Under the pieces are notes generated by a model. That model saw nothing but the letters and a program-made list of their open reading frames with translations, did no database searches and had not been told where the DNA came from. A program made the position numbers and the translations under genes. A DNA stretch of 64,000 bases from Methylobacterium sp. E-066 (lineage in GTDB: Bacteria > Pseudomonadota > Alphaproteobacteria > Rhizobiales > Beijerinckiaceae): the NCBI RefSeq assembly GCF_022829635.1, contig NZ_JAKSYO010000214.1, positions 98,884 through 162,883 on the forward strand, read 5' to 3'. Shown here piece by piece: positions 44,434 to 52,521 of this stretch (position 1 is its first letter; each line of letters starts with the position of its first letter).

Positions 44434-46385
44434 CGAAAGCGCTCACCGCCGAAGTGGATACCGGTTCGGCGCAAGTGCGTGCGTCAGACCAAGGATCGAG
44501 AGCCGCTCTCGATTGCAACGCGATCGAGAGCGGCTCTCGCCGCCCCTGGCGGCCGAGCCGGCGCGGCCTTGTGCTCGGTGCCGGCGCCCTCGCGGCGATC
44601 CGTCCCGCCTGGGCAGCCGGCGAGGAACGCCACGGCCTGTCGAGCTTCGGCGAGCTGAAATACGGCCCCGGCTTCGAGCGGTTCGACTACGTGAACCCGA
44701 TCGCCCCGAAAGGCGGCCGCTTCTCGACCCAGCTCGCCGGGACGATCGGCAACCAGTCGCTCAACACCTTCAACACGCTCAACATCTACGTGCTGCGCGG
44801 TGACGGCGCGGCCGGGCTGGACCAGACCTTCGACAGCCTGATGGTCCGCGCGCTCGACGAGCCGGATGCGGTCTACGGGCTGGTGGCGCGGGCCGTCACG
44901 GTGAGCCCCGACGGCCTGACCTACACCTTCGCATTGCGGCCCCAGGCCCATTTCCACGACGGCTCGCGGCTCACCGCCCGGGATGCCGCCTTCAGCCTCA
45001 AGCTCCTGCGCGACAAGGGCCATCCGTCGATCGCCGAGGTGATCCGGCCGATGACCGACGCCCGGGCCGAGGGCGACGACACCCTCGTCGTCACCTTCGC
45101 GGAGGGCCGCGCCCGGGACCTGCCGCTGTTCGTGGCCCAGCTGCCGATCTTTTCCGCTGCCTATTACGGCGCCCGCGACTTCGAGGCGTCGAGCCTCGAG
45201 GCGCCGCTGGGCTCCGGCCCCTACCGAGTCGGCGCGGTCGATCCCGGCCGCTCGATCGGTCTGGACCGGGTCCCGGATTACTGGGCGGCGGACCTCGCCG
45301 TGACGGCCGGGCAGAACAATTTCGACGCGATCCGCTACGAGTATTTCCGCGATCGCACCGTGGCCTTCGAGGCGTTCAAGAGCGGCGCCTTCACGTTTCG
45401 CGAGGAGTTCACCGCCCGGGTCTGGGCCACCGGCTACGACTTTCCCGCCGCCACCGAGGGCCGCGTGATCCGCCAGACCGTGCCGGATGCGCGGCCCAGC
45501 GGCACGCAGGGCTGGTGGATCAACACCCGCCGCGCGCCGTTCCGCGATCCGCGCATCCGCGAGGCGATCGGCTTGTGCTTCGACTTCGAATGGTCGAATC
45601 GCAACCTGATGTACGGCGCCTACACGCGCACCGCTTCGTTCTTCGAGAATTCCGACCTCAAGGCCACCGGCAAGCCCTCGGCCGAGGAGCTGGCCCTGCT
45701 GGAGCCGTTCAAGGACCTCCCCCCGGAGGTGTTCGCCGAAGCCTGGACGCCGCCCGTCTCGGACGGGTCCGGCCAGGACCGGGCGCTGCTCAAGCGCGCC
45801 GACGCGCTGCTGCGCGAGGCCGGCTGCACCCGCCAGGGCGGCGGCCTCCTGCTGCCGGGCGGCCAGCCCCTGGCCATCGAATTCCTGGACGACGATCCCG
45901 TCTTCCAGGCGGTGACCCAGCCGTTCATCCGCAATCTTGGGCTGCTCGGGATCAAGGCGACCCACCGCACCGTCGACCCGTCGCAGTACCAGGCCAGGGT
46001 CAACGACTTCGACTTCGACGTCACGTCCCGCCGCTTCGCCGGCGGCGTCACCCCGGGCTCGGAGCTGCGCGAGCTCTACGGCTCCCGGGCGGCCGCCACC
46101 CCGGGCTCCAACAACCTCTCGGGCGTGGCCGACCCGGCCATCGACGCGCTGCTCACGGCCATCGCGGATGCCAAGTCCCGCGCCGCGCTGACGACCGCAT
46201 GTCAAGCGCTCGACCGGGTGCTGCGGGCCCGGCGCCTCTGGGTGCCGATGTGGTATTCCGGCGCGCATCGCCTGGCCCTGTGGGACCTCTACGGCCGCCC
46301 CGCGAACCCGCCGACATACGATCTCGGCGCCCCCGGCACCTGGTGGTACGAGGCCGACAAAGCCAAGCGGATCGGGCGGGACTAG
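44430..46385 (+). CDS. YejA-type peptide ABC transporter binding protein, copy 2
   Basis: 651 residues if started at the TTG at 44430, which overlaps the upstream stop (TTGA) and has GGAG 7 bases before it. The signal is Tat-like (PSRRGLVLGAGALAAIRPAW). The body matches copy 1 (LSSFGELKYGPGFERFDYVN, APLGSGPYRVGAVDPGRSIG, NTRRAPFRDPRIREAIGLCF). The leader before the Tat motif is odd: it includes a perfect 17-bp hairpin (44497-44539). GTG 44475 is another possible start. Two tandem binding proteins suggest two peptide substrates sharing one permease. Confidence 0.85.
   Translation: MTKALTAEVDTGSAQVRASDQGSRAALDCNAIESGSRRPWRPSRRGLVLGAGALAAIRPAWAAGEERHGLSSFGELKYGPGFERFDYVNPIAPKGGRFSTQLAGTIGNQSLNTFNTLNIYVLRGDGAAGLDQTFDSLMVRALDEPDAVYGLVARAVTVSPDGLTYTFALRPQAHFHDGSRLTARDAAFSLKLLRDKGHPSIAEVIRPMTDARAEGDDTLVVTFAEGRARDLPLFVAQLPIFSAAYYGARDFEASSLEAPLGSGPYRVGAVDPGRSIGLDRVPDYWAADLAVTAGQNNFDAIRYEYFRDRTVAFEAFKSGAFTFREEFTARVWATGYDFPAATEGRVIRQTVPDARPSGTQGWWINTRRAPFRDPRIREAIGLCFDFEWSNRNLMYGAYTRTASFFENSDLKATGKPSAEELALLEPFKDLPPEVFAEAWTPPVSDGSGQDRALLKRADALLREAGCTRQGGGLLLPGGQPLAIEFLDDDPVFQAVTQPFIRNLGLLGIKATHRTVDPSQYQARVNDFDFDVTSRRFAGGVTPGSELRELYGSRAAATPGSNNLSGVADPAIDALLTAIADAKSRAALTTACQALDRVLRARRLWVPMWYSGAHRLALWDLYGRPANPPTYDLGAPGTWWYEADKAKRIGRD
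44497..44539. repeat. Perfect 17-bp hairpin inside the second yejA leader
   Basis: CGAGAGCCGCTCTCGAT (44497-44513) is the exact reverse complement of ATCGAGAGCGGCTCTCG (44523-44539), with a 9-base loop. Each arm is itself nearly palindromic. No T-tract follows, so it is not an ordinary terminator. It lies within the in-frame N-terminal leader. Confidence 0.8.
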
Positions 46386-46392
46386 AACCAGT

Positions 46393-47496
46393 ATGCTCGG
46401 CTACATCCTGCGCCGCATCGGCCTGATGATCCCGACCCTGTTCGGGATCATGCTGATCACCTTCACCATCGTGCAATTCGCCCCCGGCGGCCCGGTGGAG
46501 CGAGTGCTCTCGCAGATGAAGGGCCAGGGCGACGGCGCCCTGTCGCGAGTCACCGGCGGGACCGGCGATCTCGGCGGCGGCGGCCGGTCGGCAGGGGGCG
46601 GCGAGGGCAATTCCCGCTACCGCGGCGCCCAAGGGTTGAGCCCGGACTTCATCGCCAAGCTGGAGAAGCAGTTCGGCTTCGACAAGCCGGCCCCGGAGCG
46701 CTTCGCCAAGATGCTCTGGGACTACGCAAGGTTCGATTTCGGCCGCAGCTATTTTCGCGACGTCACCGTCATCCAGCTGATCAAGGAGCGCCTGCCGGTC
46801 TCGATCTCCCTCGGCCTGTGGATGACGCTGCTGTCCTACGCGATCTCGATCCCGCTGGGCATCCGCAAGGCCGTGAAGGACGGCGAGCGGTTCGACCGCT
46901 GGACCTCCTTTGTGGTGATCATCGGCTACGCGATCCCGGGCTTCATGTTCGGGCTGATGCTGATCATCCTGTTCGCGGGCGGCTCGTTCTACCAGTGGTT
47001 CCCGCTGCGCGGCCTGACCAGCGAGGGCTGGGAGAGTTTTTCCACCTGGCACAAGCTCACCGACTATGCCTGGCACATGGTGCTGCCGCTCACTGCCCTG
47101 GTAATCGGCGCCTTCGCCACTTCGACGCTGCTCACCAAGAATTCCTTTCTCGACGAGATCCGCAAGCAATACGTCCTCACCGCCCGGATGAAGGGCCTGT
47201 CCGAGCGCCGGGTGCTCTACGGCCACGTCTTCCGCAACGCCATGCTGATCGTGATCGCCGGCTTCCCGGGCGCGTTCATCTCGGCCTTCTTCACCGGCTC
47301 GCTGCTGATCGAGACGATCTTCTCCCTCGACGGCCTCGGCGAATTGTCGTTCCGGTCGATCGTGGGGCGCGACTATCCGGTGGTGTTCGCGACCCTCTAC
47401 ATCTTCTCCCTGCTCGGGCTGGCGGTGAACCTGCTCTCAGACCTGATCTACGTCTGGATCGACCCGCGGATCGATTTTTCCGCGCGGGCGACGTGA
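46393..47496 (+). CDS. yejB: YejB-type ABC transporter permease
   Basis: 367 residues, an inner-membrane permease of the peptide transporter class. The first helix (LGYILRRIGLMIPTLFGIML) and ITFTIVQFAPGGPVERVLSQ are typical of DppB/YejB. A Gly-rich insertion (GGTGDLGGGGRSAGGGEG) follows, then five more helices and the EAA-loop region YVLTARMKGLSERRVLYGHV. The gene starts 7 bases after the second yejA. The partner permease yejE and ATPase yejF should follow but do not: the next sequence is AT-rich and non-coding. Confidence 0.9.
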   Translation: MLGYILRRIGLMIPTLFGIMLITFTIVQFAPGGPVERVLSQMKGQGDGALSRVTGGTGDLGGGGRSAGGGEGNSRYRGAQGLSPDFIAKLEKQFGFDKPAPERFAKMLWDYARFDFGRSYFRDVTVIQLIKERLPVSISLGLWMTLLSYAISIPLGIRKAVKDGERFDRWTSFVVIIGYAIPGFMFGLMLIILFAGGSFYQWFPLRGLTSEGWESFSTWHKLTDYAWHMVLPLTALVIGAFATSTLLTKNSFLDEIRKQYVLTARMKGLSERRVLYGHVFRNAMLIVIAGFPGAFISAFFTGSLLIETIFSLDGLGELSFRSIVGRDYPVVFATLYIFSLLGLAVNLLSDLIYVWIDPRIDFSARAT

Positions 47497-48112
47497 AGAG
47501 CTGAACGGGCGATATCGGGTGCTGGGTGCGGGCTGGTTTCGACCCAACTCGGCCACCTGCATCGCCTTCGGCGCTTCCCGAAAACGGCCCTTCGTCAGCC
47601 GACCACCGGCTTCGGCTAGGGATAGCAACTGGACCTTGGTCTTTCGTTTCAAAGTAGACGTTTCGTCTCCCACCAAACCTAAATTGCAATCAATTAACTT
47701 CGTCCTTCGCCGAAGAAGTATTATTTTCGAGCGAGTGGAAATTATCAAATCATTACCTACGGTAAAAATATTATATATGTCTTATTTATCATCACATACT
47801 AATTAAAATCTGCGGCAAACGATCTCAATGCATGTTCTGAGTGGAAGAATTTCTATCAATACATCGATAAATCGCGTGTTATACACATTTTTTGCAGCAT
47901 TGGCAGATATGAACACACTCGATGCGGCATCTATGTGGCAATGATATTTATATATTCTGCATCTGGCGGAAGATATAGATAATACGCAACGTTACTACAT
48001 CTACTGACTTGCTTCCTATTTTTGTAATTTTCTTACATTTCCGCAATCCGAAATGCAATGCTAGGATGTATTGCTATAACAGACAACCAGCATCCCATTT
48101 TTGAGGATCTCC
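47497..48112. other. AT-rich non-coding stretch after yejB
   Basis: About 615 bases without a supportable gene. Base composition falls sharply near 47640 from the usual high-GC level to strongly AT-rich, with runs such as TTATATATGTCTTATTTATC. No transposase remnant, tRNA or direct repeat marking an insertion is visible. It is the left edge of an accessory pocket. Confidence 0.6.
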
Positions 48113-48376
48113 ATGGACATGCCGACGCCCAAGGGCCTCGACACGGAACCGGATACCAACAACGACGCGACGCTCGCCCGGTTAGCGCGAACGCTCGGCT
48201 GCAAGCCGGACCGCTTCTTCGACGTAGCTCGCACGGGCAAGGCGAAGGACACCTCGGAACTGATTCACGTATGGCTCGCGATCAGAAGCCCCGAAGGTCG
48301 AGATGCGGTGTTCGCTTTCGCGCGCGAGGTTCTGAATTCAGAGACGAAGGCAGCACACCACAATTTCCGCAAATAA
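48113..48376 (+). CDS. Small orphan protein, paralogue of the 56.5-kb protein
   Basis: 87 residues from the ATG at 48113 (GAGG 6 bases upstream). The fold is probably helical: LARLARTLGCKPDRFFDVAR, then SELIHVWLAIRSPEGRDAVF and a terminal helix ending NFRK. It aligns without gaps over about 70 residues with the 84-residue protein at 56441-56695 (shared MDM, LGC at 28-30, WLAIR at 54-58, PE at 60-61, AVFA). The first part resembles the end of an XRE-type helix-turn-helix, but a complete DNA-binding motif is not visible. No function is assigned. Confidence 0.7.
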   Translation: MDMPTPKGLDTEPDTNNDATLARLARTLGCKPDRFFDVARTGKAKDTSELIHVWLAIRSPEGRDAVFAFAREVLNSETKAAHHNFRK

Positions 48377-48567
48377 ATCACACCGGTAGAACCTATTATA
48401 ATCGCACTGCGGGCTCGACTTGATCAATATAAATAATTGTCATTGTTTGATAATCGAGAAATCAAACTAATTTTGGATTGTATATATGCGTACCAATTTA
48501 ACAACGACTATGTATATCAATTTACGTCGATGTAAAAATCCGATTTACTGAGATGGAGTGAAAGGAA

Positions 48568-49623
48568 ATGCGTGATTTATTCCTAACAAAGGCCGCAAAA
48601 CCACAAGATCGATATAAAGATTGGCGAGAATTCTCTGATGAGCGTTTCATGCCGATGGTTCACACCCGAACCAATGACGATGTTTTCGACGCCTCCGCCA
48701 AAGGAACGGCCTTAAGTTTTTTGGATATCACTCGGGTTTCATTAAGTGCAGTAACGCTGGATGCCACCGCTCAAACCGTTCGGCATCATCTTAATAAACC
48801 TGACGTGCTTGGCTTCAGCATAAAGATAGATGGTGGGTGCGCAGTAACTCAATATGATCGGACATTTATTCAGAAGCGCGGCGATATATCAATCGTGGAT
48901 GCAAACGCGCCCTTCAGATTTACGCACTTTGAAAAATCTGAACATCTAATTGTTCAAATACCTCGAAGCAAGATTGAGTATCAATTAGGATCTGCTCGTA
49001 ATTTTGTGGCACTCAGCATGAAAGATGCGCCGACGTCTACCCTTGTTGCATCATTTTTTCGGAATTTGCTTCAGATCAATCACGAACTGACGACCGATGC
49101 GGCTAGCCGATTGGCATCCATCGGCTCCGATCTCATCGTGGCCAGTGTAGCGGAACGCATGGCCATGGAAACGCCCAAATCTCTGCGGGGCACGGTTGCC
49201 GTGCAAAATGCCAAGGCATACATTGAAAGCAATATATCCGATCAAAATCTTGCCCCATCACAAGTAGCTGCTGCCGTAGGTGTTTCCTTACGTCAATTGC
49301 AAACCTTGTTTAGCGATCGTGGCCAGCAATTGTCGGCGTGGATATGGCGTAGAAGGCTTGAAATTGCAGCAGAACGGCTGACCGATCTTAGTATCGCACA
49401 TCTGTCTATTGGAGATATTTCCTATTCCTGCGGATTCTCAAATCAATCACATTTCTCTCATCGTTTTAAAGAACGGTATGATATCAGCCCACTTGAATTT
49501 CGACATCTCAAGTCGTCAGCCGGCACGATGGCGACGTCTGCTTCAACGCTCACCCATCAGAGGCAGGTGATAGCAAAACCTCTGTGGACCCCCCCTCGGG
49601 TGGAAGCGATTTCCAGCGGATAG
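48568..49623 (+). CDS. AraC-family transcriptional regulator of atypical composition
   Basis: 351 residues; AAAGGA lies close before the ATG. The N-terminal part (about 1-200) resembles the AraC-binding-like domain of regulators such as FeaR (FTHFEKSEHLIVQIPRSKIE). The C-terminal DNA-binding domain has both helix-turn-helix units: LAPSQVAAAVGVSLRQLQTL and IGDISYSCGFSNQSHFSHRF, then ISPLEFR. Codon use is markedly AT-rich compared with its neighbours, so recent transfer is likely. The final about 25 residues lie in GC-rich sequence and may be a junction read-through. No target gene is obvious. Confidence 0.85.
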   Translation: MRDLFLTKAAKPQDRYKDWREFSDERFMPMVHTRTNDDVFDASAKGTALSFLDITRVSLSAVTLDATAQTVRHHLNKPDVLGFSIKIDGGCAVTQYDRTFIQKRGDISIVDANAPFRFTHFEKSEHLIVQIPRSKIEYQLGSARNFVALSMKDAPTSTLVASFFRNLLQINHELTTDAASRLASIGSDLIVASVAERMAMETPKSLRGTVAVQNAKAYIESNISDQNLAPSQVAAAVGVSLRQLQTLFSDRGQQLSAWIWRRRLEIAAERLTDLSIAHLSIGDISYSCGFSNQSHFSHRFKERYDISPLEFRHLKSSAGTMATSASTLTHQRQVIAKPLWTPPRVEAISSG

Positions 49624-49699
49624 CACAGTGTCGGATGCTGCCATCTGCTCGGCCTCTCGATACGGCTGTTGGCTGCAGCCCGGATGGGCGTTCACGGAT

Positions 49700-50001
49700 C
49701 GAAACCAAGTCACTCAAAGCTCCAGGCTGGCGAAGGCTCAGATGTGCGTGATCCGCGGGGCGCCGTCGAGGGCGTACAGGTTGGTCACGAGATGCGCGGT
49801 GTAGGCCCGGGCCGGCGCGATCGCCGCCTCCCAGGCTGCCAGCGTCGGCGCGAGGCCGCCGGGCCTGAGCCGATAGGTGCGGATCTCGTACATGCCGTCG
49901 CGCGAGCCGATCCGCACCGGCGGCAGGAACAGGAACGGTGCGTCGCTGTCCATGGTCAAGGCCGTGATGTGATCGCCCGCGTGGAACGGCAGGGCGTTCA
50001 T
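49700..50001 (-). pseudogene. Truncated NIPSNAP-domain protein gene
   Basis: The frame from 50001 encodes a recognisable NIPSNAP segment: MYEIRTYRLRPGGLAPTLAA, ARAYTAHLVTNLYALDGAPR and ITHI, then stops at TGA. Reading through, the next codons give AFASLEL, which fits the family continuation WPFASLE, so the TGA probably replaced a Trp TGG. A second stop follows soon and the C-terminal end is absent. The N-terminal half is missing or out of frame upstream. The gene is therefore broken at both ends. Confidence 0.65.
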
Positions 50002-50413
50002 CAGGGCGCTCCGCCGTCATCGCCTCGGGGGCCTCGAAGCCGAGCAGCGTCCCGGCCTCCGCCTCGGCGGCCCAGGCCCGCGCCCGCTCGGAGACCTGGC
50101 CGACCGCAAGCAATGGGCACGATAGCCTCGCGCGCTCACAGAGCAGGCTTGGAGGCTCGTCGATGCCAGCCGCGCCTCCCGCCCCAACCAACATGGCTTC
50201 GATCCCGGGACGCAGGTGCGGTGGCCGGCGCAATGCTCCGACGACGCTCGACCTCCGCGCCACCAAAACGCGAAACGCCGGGGCCATGCGCGCTCGCTTC
50301 AAGGCAGCCTGTCACGATCAAAGCTTCAGCCTCATTGATCCCGACCACGATTGCGGTAGCACTGCACGGGCCGTGCAACGCAGGATCGTACGGCGATCGT
50401 GATCGGAGCACCC

Positions 50414-50950
50414 ATGCGCCTCTCGACCCTCCTCGTCGGCCTTTGTCTCGGAACCGCGCTGCCCGGCGCGGTGCTGGCGCAGCTGGCCCCGAAACCCGCG
50501 CCGGCGGCGGCACCGGATCCGGCGCTGCTGAAGGTTGCCCGGGAGACGGTGGCACAGATGCAGGGGGATCGCGCCGCCACGCTCGGCTCGATGGCGGCCC
50601 CAATGGTCGGCATGATGCAGCAGATCGGCATCAAGGAGCCCGACAAGGCGCAGGTGCTGGTCCAGGAGGTCGTGATGCCGACCCTGTCCGCGCATTACGA
50701 CGAACTTCTCGACATCCAGGCCCGGGGCTTTGCCACGATCCTGAGCAAGGACGACCTGCAGGCGATCGCGGCGTTCTACGCCACGCCCACCGGCAAGCGC
50801 CTCGCGGCTGCCCAGCCGCAACTCGCCCAGATCCAGCTGGCGGGCATGCAGCAATGGATGCAGGCGGTGGCGCCCGAGATGCAGGCCAAGATCGTCAAGG
50901 CGGTCCAGGCCCATGGCTGGGGTCCGGGCGGCCAAGCGAAGCCGAAGTAA
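50414..50950 (+). CDS. DUF2059 exported protein
   Basis: 178 residues from the ATG at 50414 (GGAGCACCC upstream). A signal peptide (LSTLLVGLCLGTALPGAVLA) is followed by an Ala/Pro linker and the DUF2059 helical domain: HYDELLDIQARGFATILSKD, DLQAIAAFYATPTGKRLAAA, QPQLAQIQLAGMQQWM. DUF2059 proteins are periplasmic with no established activity. It lies between a broken NIPSNAP gene and an AT-rich gap (50951-51161) and appears monocistronic. Confidence 0.8.
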   Translation: MRLSTLLVGLCLGTALPGAVLAQLAPKPAPAAAPDPALLKVARETVAQMQGDRAATLGSMAAPMVGMMQQIGIKEPDKAQVLVQEVVMPTLSAHYDELLDIQARGFATILSKDDLQAIAAFYATPTGKRLAAAQPQLAQIQLAGMQQWMQAVAPEMQAKIVKAVQAHGWGPGGQAKPK

Positions 50951-51161
50951 GGCGGTTTCATTTAGGAACGCACCGGCCTTCGCCAGCTCGAACCCAATGA
51001 CGCTCGGGATACCAGCTGATCTCGAACGTCTTTTCCGCACCACATATCTTGCTTCACGACGCCGAATCGGTGATTGATCGCAGACGAGCGAGATTTCTAT
51101 AAATTATCCTAAATATACACAATCATTTTAAGTGGCGAACTATAATATACGGGCTATTTTT

Positions 51162-51626
51162 ATGCTTAATGAGGCGATTAGATCGAGCATCGGGAATTCG
51201 GTTCTCTGCTGGCTGGCCACGGTCGACTCGGCAGGGTTACCGAACGTCACTCCCAAAGAGATTTTTAAAGATTACGGTGACAATCACATTGTTATTGCTG
51301 ACATTGCATCCTCGAATTCAACCCGCAATATCTCAAACCATCCGTCAGTCTGTGTCAGCTTTATCGACGTATTCCGGCAGTGTGGCTTCAAGATCGACGG
51401 CACCGCGAGCCTGGTGACGCCGGACAAGAATGATTTCCCGGTCGTTGGCGCTGAACTTCTCCGAATGACTGGAGACATTTATCCGATACGCAACATCATC
51501 CTGATCGCGATCGATCGTGTTTCACCGATATGGGCGCCGAGCTACAAATTGCTTCCGGATCAAACCGAGGCGCAGCGAATGCAGCAAGCCTTCGATACCT
51601 ACGGTGTCATTCCAGTCGATCGATAA
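51162..51626 (+). CDS. Pyridoxamine 5'-phosphate oxidase-like FMN-binding protein
   Basis: 154 residues from the ATG at 51162, chosen because the split-barrel family starts at this point (NEAIRSSIGNSVLCWLATVD). Further signatures are GLPNVTPKEIFKDYGDNHIV and IADIASSNSTRNISNHPSVC, which form the FMN-binding barrel. The C-terminal half (IYPIRNIILIAIDRVSPIWA) matches the short PPOX class. It is probably a flavin-dependent reductase; the substrate is unknown. Base composition is lower in GC than the core genes, in keeping with the accessory pocket. Confidence 0.8.
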   Translation: MLNEAIRSSIGNSVLCWLATVDSAGLPNVTPKEIFKDYGDNHIVIADIASSNSTRNISNHPSVCVSFIDVFRQCGFKIDGTASLVTPDKNDFPVVGAELLRMTGDIYPIRNIILIAIDRVSPIWAPSYKLLPDQTEAQRMQQAFDTYGVIPVDR

Positions 51627-51667
51627 TCGACCCTCTTTTACCCGGACGCTGTGATCACGCCGAACCC

Positions 51668-52459
51668 TCACTGCCCCCCCAAGACCCGCGCCACGGTGCT
51701 CCGCAGGGCCTGAGCGCTCCGGTAACCCACCGCCGCGGCGACCATCCCCGGCGGACGGCCCTCGGCAGTCAGCGCGAGCGCCCGGATCACCCGGGCCCGC
51801 GCCCGCCAGTCACCAAAGCTGAGCCCGGTCTCGGTGCGGAACCGCCGGGTCAGGGTGCGCCGGCTTGCCCCGGCGCGGTCGGCCCAGGCGTCGAGGTCCT
51901 CCGCCGCCGCGGGATCCTCGATCAGGGCGAGGCAGACCCGGCGCAGCCGGGCATCCCGGGGCAGCGGCAAGGTGAGCGGCGTCTCGGGGGCGCGGCCGAT
52001 CTCGTCGAGCACCAGGGCGGCGAGGTGGCCGCCGCGGCCGGCCTCGTCGTACAGAACCAGCTCCGCCCCCAGCGCCGCGAGCGCCGCGGCGAGCAGGGGC
52101 GAGACCAGGATCACCCGGCAGCGATCCGGGAAGGCCGACACCGCGGCCGGGTCGAGATAGGCCGAGCACATCGCCACCGCACCGTGGGTCGCCACAGCGT
52201 GCGGCAGGCGCGGCGGGATCCAGAGCGCGTGCCCCTCCGGCACCACCCAGGTGCCGTCCTCGGCCGAGGCCGTCATCAGGCCCTCCGTGGCGTAGAGGAG
52301 TTGCGCGCGCGGGTGGAAATGCTGGTCCAGCCGCATCCCGGCTGGGTAGGTCTTGGGCATCACCGCGACGGTGCGGGGCACGTCCTGATAGTCGGCGGCA
52401 TCCGTCGAGCGTCCGAGACGCAGCTGCCCGCTCGAAAAAAGTGGCCCGTTCGCATTCAT
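51668..52459 (-). CDS. AraC-family regulator with cupin sensor domain
   Basis: 263 residues. The N-terminal cupin (AGMRLDQHFHPRAQLLYATE, WVVPEGHALWIPPRLPHAVA) senses a small ligand; the C-terminal AraC domain has EDLDAWADRAGASRRTLTRR and a second helix-turn-helix ending VGYRSAQALRSTVARVLG. It is divergent from the MFS transporter gene with a 62-base intergenic space, so it probably regulates that exporter, as in many AraC-cupin/MFS pairs. The ligand is unknown. Confidence 0.88.
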   Translation of the reverse strand: MNANGPLFSSGQLRLGRSTDAADYQDVPRTVAVMPKTYPAGMRLDQHFHPRAQLLYATEGLMTASAEDGTWVVPEGHALWIPPRLPHAVATHGAVAMCSAYLDPAAVSAFPDRCRVILVSPLLAAALAALGAELVLYDEAGRGGHLAALVLDEIGRAPETPLTLPLPRDARLRRVCLALIEDPAAAEDLDAWADRAGASRRTLTRRFRTETGLSFGDWRARARVIRALALTAEGRPPGMVAAAVGYRSAQALRSTVARVLGGQ

Positions 52460-52521
52460 ATCCGGCCCGACACCTCCATCGGGCCAGGGTATCAGGGGAC
52501 GATCCCGGAGGATACGCCGCG

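Noticed and set aside
44497..44539. Hairpin as a terminator after the first yejA gene
   Set aside because: No T-tract follows on either strand, and the next gene continues translationally coupled across it.
47437..47748. Minus-strand frame in the AT-rich gap after yejB
   Set aside because: It overlaps the end of yejB, has no ribosome binding site and no recognisable protein pattern.
49735..49743. TGA in the NIPSNAP frame as a possible selenocysteine codon
   Set aside because: The aligned family residue is Trp, no SECIS-like hairpin is seen, and the gene is also broken elsewhere.
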